Positions 60,003 through 64,000 of a stretch of 64,000 nt of DNA are shown here, piece after piece. A model generated the notes under the pieces. That model was given only the letters and a program-made list of their open reading frames with translations. It was not told where the DNA came from and ran no database searches. Every line of letters begins with the position of its first letter. The first letter of the stretch is position 1. The DNA is taken from NCBI RefSeq assembly GCF_000473105.1, contig NZ_KI421498.1, positions 248,001 through 312,000 of the forward strand, in the 5' to 3' direction. Source of the stretch: Phaeobacter inhibens DSM 16374 (GTDB lineage Bacteria; Pseudomonadota; Alphaproteobacteria; Rhodobacterales; Rhodobacteraceae). Made by a program: the position numbers and the translations under genes.

Positions 60003-62048
60003 ATGTTTGAGAAGATCCTGATCGCCAACCGGGGCGAAATCGCCTGCCGCGTCATCAAGACCGCCCGTAAGATGGGTATCAAGACCGTTGCCATCTACTC
60101 GGACGCCGACAAGCAGTCCCTGCATGTGAAAATGGCCGACGAGGCCGTCCACATTGGCCCGCCGCCCGCGAACCAGTCCTATATCGTCATCGACAAGGTG
60201 ATGGAGGCGATCCGCGCAACCGGCGCGCAGGCGGTGCATCCGGGCTATGGTTTCCTGTCCGAAAACGCCAAATTCGCCGAGGCGCTGGCCGCTGACGGTG
60301 TCGCCTTTGTCGGCCCGCCGGTCGGCGCGATTGAAAGCATGGGCGACAAGATCACGTCCAAGAAAATCGCGCAGGAGGCCGGTGTTAGCACCGTGCCCGG
60401 CTACATGGGCCTGATCGCCGACGCAGATGAGGCGGTGAAGATTTCCAACGAGATCGGCTACCCGGTGATGATCAAAGCCTCCGCCGGCGGTGGGGGCAAG
60501 GGGATGCGGATCGCCTGGAGTGACGCCGAGGCCCGCGAAGGCTTCCAGTCCTCCAAGAACGAGGCCGCGAATTCCTTTGGTGATGACCGGATTTTCATTG
60601 AGAAATTCGTCACCCAGCCGCGCCATATTGAAATTCAGGTGCTCTGCGATGCCCATGGCAACGGCATCTATCTGGGCGAGCGGGAATGCTCGATCCAGCG
60701 TCGTAACCAGAAAGTGGTGGAAGAGGCGCCGTCGCCCTTCCTCGATGAGGACACCCGCCGCGCCATGGGTGAACAGGCCGTGGCGCTGGCCAAGGCGGTG
60801 GGCTACGCCTCCGCCGGCACCGTGGAATTCATCGTCGATGGCGACAAAAACTTCTACTTCCTGGAAATGAACACCCGCCTTCAGGTGGAACACCCGGTCA
60901 CCGAACTGATCACCGGTGTGGATCTGGTCGAACAGATGATCCGCATCGCCGGTGGCGAGCCGCTGTCGATCACCCAGAACGATGTCAAACTGAACGGCTG
61001 GGCCATTGAAAACCGTCTCTATGCCGAAGATCCTTATCGGGGGTTCCTGCCTTCCATCGGTCGTCTGACCCGTTATCGCCCGCCCGCCGAAGTGGCTGCA
61101 GGCCCGCTGCATGACAGCGGCAAATGGCAGGGTGATGCGCCTGCGGGGGAACTCGCTGTGCGCAATGATACCGGCGTCTTTGAGGGCGGTGAGATCTCAA
61201 TGTACTACGACCCGATGATCGCCAAGCTTTGCACCTGGGGCCCAACGCGCGATGCGGCGATTGCGGCAATGCGCGACGCGCTCGACGGGTTTGAGGTTGA
61301 GGGGATTGGTCACAACCTGCCGTTCCTCAGTGCCGTGATGGATCACCCGATCTTTATCGCGGGCACCATGACCACCGCCTTTATAGAAGAGCAATATCCC
61401 GAAGGTTTCAACGGTGTGGAGCTGCCGGAACAGGATCTGCGCAAGATCGCCGCCGCCTCTGCCGCCATGCACCGCGTTGCCGAAATCCGCCGCACCCGCG
61501 TGTCGGGCCGGATGGACAACCACGAACGCAAGGTCGGCAGCGACTGGGTTGTGACCCTTCAGGATGTGTCCTTCAACGTGACCGTTGACGCCGATCGTGA
61601 CGGCTCTACCGTGCGCTTTGACGATGGCAGCGCGCTGCGCGTCGCCTCCGACTGGACGCCCGGCGACCAGCTGGCGCGGCTCACCGTGGGCGATGACAGC
61701 CTGGTTGTGAAAGTCGGCAAGATCTCAGGCGGCTTCCGCATCCGCTCGCGCGGGGCCGATCTGAAGGTCCATGTCCGCACCCCGCGACAGGCTGAACTGG
61801 CCAAGCTGATGCCTGAGAAAATCGCACCTGACACCTCCAAACTGCTGCTCTGCCCGATGCCGGGTCTGGTGGTGAAACTGGAGGTCGAAGTCGGCGATGA
61901 GGTGCAGGAAGGTCAGGCGCTTTGCACGATTGAGGCGATGAAGATGGAGAACATCCTGCGCGCCGAGAAAAAAGGCGTGGTCAGCGCGATCAACGCCGCC
62001 GCTGGTGACAGCCTCGCCGTTGACGAAGTGATCATGGAATTCGAATAA
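60003..62048 (+). CDS. pccA: Propionyl-CoA carboxylase alpha subunit (biotin carboxylase + BCCP)
   Basis: Biotin carboxylase and biotin carrier half of propionyl-CoA carboxylase, 681 residues, as in the Ruegeria enzyme of known structure. Domains in order: biotin carboxylase N-domain (EKILIANRGEIACRVIKTAR), ATP-grasp (VMIKASAGGGGKGMRIAWSD, FLEMNTRLQVEHPVTELITG), BT linker and BCCP with the biotin lysine at about 647 in EAMKMEN. AAGGGA lies about 6 bases before the ATG. With pccB it feeds propionyl-CoA from odd-chain acids or DMSP into methylmalonyl-CoA. The mutase gene is not in the window. Confidence 0.97.
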   Translation: MFEKILIANRGEIACRVIKTARKMGIKTVAIYSDADKQSLHVKMADEAVHIGPPPANQSYIVIDKVMEAIRATGAQAVHPGYGFLSENAKFAEALAADGVAFVGPPVGAIESMGDKITSKKIAQEAGVSTVPGYMGLIADADEAVKISNEIGYPVMIKASAGGGGKGMRIAWSDAEAREGFQSSKNEAANSFGDDRIFIEKFVTQPRHIEIQVLCDAHGNGIYLGERECSIQRRNQKVVEEAPSPFLDEDTRRAMGEQAVALAKAVGYASAGTVEFIVDGDKNFYFLEMNTRLQVEHPVTELITGVDLVEQMIRIAGGEPLSITQNDVKLNGWAIENRLYAEDPYRGFLPSIGRLTRYRPPAEVAAGPLHDSGKWQGDAPAGELAVRNDTGVFEGGEISMYYDPMIAKLCTWGPTRDAAIAAMRDALDGFEVEGIGHNLPFLSAVMDHPIFIAGTMTTAFIEEQYPEGFNGVELPEQDLRKIAAASAAMHRVAEIRRTRVSGRMDNHERKVGSDWVVTLQDVSFNVTVDADRDGSTVRFDDGSALRVASDWTPGDQLARLTVGDDSLVVKVGKISGGFRIRSRGADLKVHVRTPRQAELAKLMPEKIAPDTSKLLLCPMPGLVVKLEVEVGDEVQEGQALCTIEAMKMENILRAEKKGVVSAINAAAGDSLAVDEVIMEFE

Positions 62049-62054
62049 CACGAC

Positions 62055-62582
62055 ATGATGTCGGTGCAGTCATATCACAAACTGGCGCGTGTCGCCTGTG
62101 TGGCGCTGGCCCTTTCGGGGCTGGCGGGCTGCGCCTTGCAAGATGAGGCGGCGGCCCGTGCCGCCGTCGGCGATTGGGTACAGCTGGGCGAGACGCAGTA
62201 TTATTTCTCCCGCCGCAACTGCGCCGCTGGTGTGTTTGAGGTGAAGGCCACCCGGATTTCATCGCTGCTGACCAAGGCGCGCTCTATCCGGGCGGGGCTG
62301 CGTCACCTCGACAACAACATACCCGTCGCCTTCGAGGTTGAGGGACTGTCGCCCAATATGGTCTCAGTTCAGGTGATGACGATGGATCAGGGTCGCGGCA
62401 ATGGCATCTTCGCAGCCGGGATTGTTGGCAAGGACTGTATGCTGGAGGAGGTCAGCCGCGCTTATCTCCTGGCGCTTCTCGATCCCACATCGGTGCTGAT
62501 TTACGAACCACGTGCCCGCTTCATGGCGGTGGTGGATCGCAGCAACAGACGCCTGTTCTACGCGCAGGGCGGGGGGGCGTGA
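62055..62582 (+). CDS. Hypothetical lipoprotein downstream of pccA
   Basis: 175 residues, start 6 bases after the pccA stop, so probably co-transcribed. The signal ends in a lipobox (LALSGLAGC, Cys at about 26). The mature part has GDWVQLGETQYYFSRRNCAA and VQVMTMDQGRGNGIFAAGIV, with two further Cys. No family is recognised. A second methionine one codon later is an equally good start. Confidence 0.75.
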   Translation: MMSVQSYHKLARVACVALALSGLAGCALQDEAAARAAVGDWVQLGETQYYFSRRNCAAGVFEVKATRISSLLTKARSIRAGLRHLDNNIPVAFEVEGLSPNMVSVQVMTMDQGRGNGIFAAGIVGKDCMLEEVSRAYLLALLDPTSVLIYEPRARFMAVVDRSNRRLFYAQGGGA

Positions 62583-62670
62583 TGCGCTCCCGCTCGTCCC
62601 TTGGCTCTCGGCAAATTGGTCCTGGCGGGTCCCTCAGCGGCCGCGTCGGCCGGTACCGGGTTGTGTCCAC

Positions 62671-63276
62671 TCAGCTGCCGCGCCGCTCCTCCACCTCGCG
62701 CAGGCGGGAGGGGAATTTGTCGATGGTCCGGCTCAGCTCACGCACGGTCCAGGGTTGCGGTTTGCGTAGTTTGACACCGCCATCCTTGCCGATCAGCACC
62801 AGCATGAACCCCCTCGGCCGCAACTTCTTGCGCAGCGCGGATGTCACGCCGGGGTCGGTATCGGTCAGCACGATGACATCGCGCTCCAGCAGGGCCTCGG
62901 CCCCGTCCGCCAACCGCTCCATCTGTTCGTGGAAACGCGGGTCAGCAGGGCTGTCGGCAAAAACCACGATGGGCCGGTGCAGCCACATCAGATCGTCCAG
63001 CTCAACGCTGGCGCCGGGGCGCACCAGCTGCACCAGCGGGTCGGTGGGCGGATCGGCGACTTCCGCCATCGTCTCGGCGTCACGTGCCCCTTGCGATCCG
63101 GTCTCCTCCGCCACGATCGCGGAGTCATCCGCAGCGGCAGCAGCGGCCTGTTGTGCAACGCCCGCAGATGGCAGCCCCATGGCAAGCAGAGCCGCCAGCC
63201 CAAGTATCCCAGCCGATCCAAGCAGCGGTTCGGCCGGCCCAAAACGGGTTTTTCCAAAGACAAACAAGTGTTTCAT
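62671..63276 (-). CDS. DUF4174 exported protein
   Basis: 201 residues. The N-terminal hydrophobic segment (LLGSAGILGLAALLAMGLPS, about 18-37) is a signal or anchor. An Ala-rich stretch follows, then the DUF4174 domain (about 85-190: LMWLHRPIVVFADSPADPRF, EALLERDVIVLTDTD and FMLVLIGKDGGVKLRKPQPW), a thioredoxin-like fold without a CxxC. AGGAG lies about 7 bases before the ATG and decides the start. Convergent with the lipoprotein after pccA. Confidence 0.85.
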   Translation of the reverse strand: MKHLFVFGKTRFGPAEPLLGSAGILGLAALLAMGLPSAGVAQQAAAAAADDSAIVAEETGSQGARDAETMAEVADPPTDPLVQLVRPGASVELDDLMWLHRPIVVFADSPADPRFHEQMERLADGAEALLERDVIVLTDTDPGVTSALRKKLRPRGFMLVLIGKDGGVKLRKPQPWTVRELSRTIDKFPSRLREVEERRGS

Positions 63277-63478
63277 CAGCTCTCCTGTAGCGATGAATAT
63301 ATGCCCCATCGCGGTAATTGCGATGGGCAATCCCGCGCGTGGGGCAAAAAAAACATGTCCCTGCAACACCCGCGCACGGCGCATTAACCGCATCGTCAGC
63401 CTCCCCGTGGCAGGCTCTTGGCCTCTGCAAACCCGGCAGTCCGCCTTGCGCGACGCCACCATCGGGACAGGACTGGCC

Positions 63479-64000
63479 ATGGATATCATGCTGCATATCG
63501 GCGCGCATCGCTGCGCAACGGGGTATTTTCAGGGCTTCCTCGCCCATCACGCGGCGCGGCTGCGGCAGGACGGGCTTGCGATCTGGGGGCCGGAGCAGAC
63601 CCGCAACGGGCTGTTCCACGGCATCCAACCCGGCCCGGCGCCGGTCACAGGGCGCGATCTGGCAACCCGCGCGCGGGGCCGTCTGCGGCTGCGGATCGCG
63701 ACAGAGACCGCCGCCGGCGCCCAACGCCTGCTGATCAGTGACACGGATCTGATGGGCGGCGCCCATGACCTTCTGCAGCAGCGCCAGCTCTATGCCGGGG
63801 TTGGCGTGCGGCTCGCCCGCTTTGACGCGGCCTTTGACGGGCAGGTGCGCGACGTGATGCTGAACCTGCGCAGCCCGGATCGCTTCTGGACCTCGCTGCT
63901 GACCCAGATGGTGGCCAATGGGCACCCGCTGCCCTCGGCTGCGGTGCTGGGTCAGATCGCCGCCCATCCGCGCAGCTGGCGCGATGTCATCACGGATATC
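63479..64000 (+). CDS. Sulfotransferase-like protein (partial, runs off window)
   Basis: 174 codons without a stop up to the right edge. It starts MDIMLHIGAHRCATGYFQGF, which matches the position and pattern of the sulfotransferase 5'-PAPS loop (HIGAHKTGTT-x-L-Q) but with several changed residues. AGGA stands about 8 bases before the ATG. The rest (NGLFHGIQPGPAPVTGRDLA, LLISDTDLMGG, VRDVMLNLRSPDRFWTSLL) fits a sulfotransferase-like fold. It may have lost catalytic activity. Divergent from the DUF4174 gene. Confidence 0.7.
   Translation, partial: MDIMLHIGAHRCATGYFQGFLAHHAARLRQDGLAIWGPEQTRNGLFHGIQPGPAPVTGRDLATRARGRLRLRIATETAAGAQRLLISDTDLMGGAHDLLQQRQLYAGVGVRLARFDAAFDGQVRDVMLNLRSPDRFWTSLLTQMVANGHPLPSAAVLGQIAAHPRSWRDVITDI

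Noticed and set aside
58936-60021. 361-codon plus-strand frame
   Set aside because: Crosses a gene end, a structured gap, a lipoprotein gene and a terminator; not compatible with a real protein.
1-64000. tRNA genes, CRISPR arrays, insertion sequences, prophage or integrative element
   Set aside because: No cloverleaf with TTCRANYC loop, no regularly spaced repeats, no transposase, integrase or terminal repeats, and no clear break in codon style were seen by eye.

Overview
The window is a stretch of ordinary chromosome from an alphaproteobacterium of the Rhodobacterales, most likely a marine Roseobacter-group species (Phaeobacter/Leisingera/Ruegeria-like). The evidence is the high GC content, Rhodobacterales-type small proteins and lipoproteins, a propionyl-CoA carboxylase locus with a PccR-type regulator and TTTGCAAA boxes, a choline-sulfate/choline oxidation operon, and the short spaced operons typical of the group. 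I see no insertion sequence, prophage, CRISPR array, tRNA or rRNA gene. One catalytic RNA gene (rnpB) is clear, and two further stretches look like structured RNAs.

Layout. 1-3.2 kb: the end of a peptide-type ABC transporter operon (minus strand). 3.6-11.0 kb: a nine-gene minus-strand run with a 24-residue membrane peptide, XpaC, TelA, a DUF2927 lipoprotein, an SPFH+GYF_2 protein, a cytochrome b561-like protein and a double zinc-ribbon membrane protein, followed by nitroreductase and dtd. This is the best candidate for an undescribed functional system (envelope/membrane stress). 11.1-18.1 kb: RNA and DNA housekeeping genes (Rlu-type pseudouridine synthase, tadA, tag), gatCA, and a cell-wall amidase. 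18.2-19.3 kb: rnpB, rpmG and a chain of hairpins ending in a strong terminator. 19.3-25.6 kb: GNAT, Bax-inhibitor-1 protein, small Rhodobacterales genes, LysR, a quinone oxidoreductase with an inverted-repeat operator, an XRE regulator and a histidinol-phosphatase-like gene.

25.7-31.6 kb: two purine deaminases facing each other (8-oxoguanine-type and guanine deaminase), mgtE, 5-formyl-THF cyclo-ligase and ymdB. 31.8-37.2 kb: two SLC13/RCK transporters flanking an FAD dehydrogenase. 37.4-43.5 kb: yebC, GNAT, a ClpP-like membrane protein, an ArgP/LysE-type regulator-exporter pair, an EamA permease and a DUF1036 protein. 43.6-50.6 kb: betI facing a compact BCCT-like transporter followed by betC, betB and betA. 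Together these would take up and convert choline-O-sulfate/choline to glycine betaine. The betB-betA gap is rich in inverted repeats.

50.6-64 kb: a DUF465 gene behind a perfect FNR-type box, then the propionyl-CoA region: pccR, a Bcr-type efflux pump, an RTX metalloprotease divergent from pccB, four small genes, pccA, and end genes of unknown role. PccB and PccA form the biotin-dependent carboxylase. PccR probably controls pccB, and possibly itself, through TTTGCAAA boxes. The last gene runs off the right edge and the first off the left edge.
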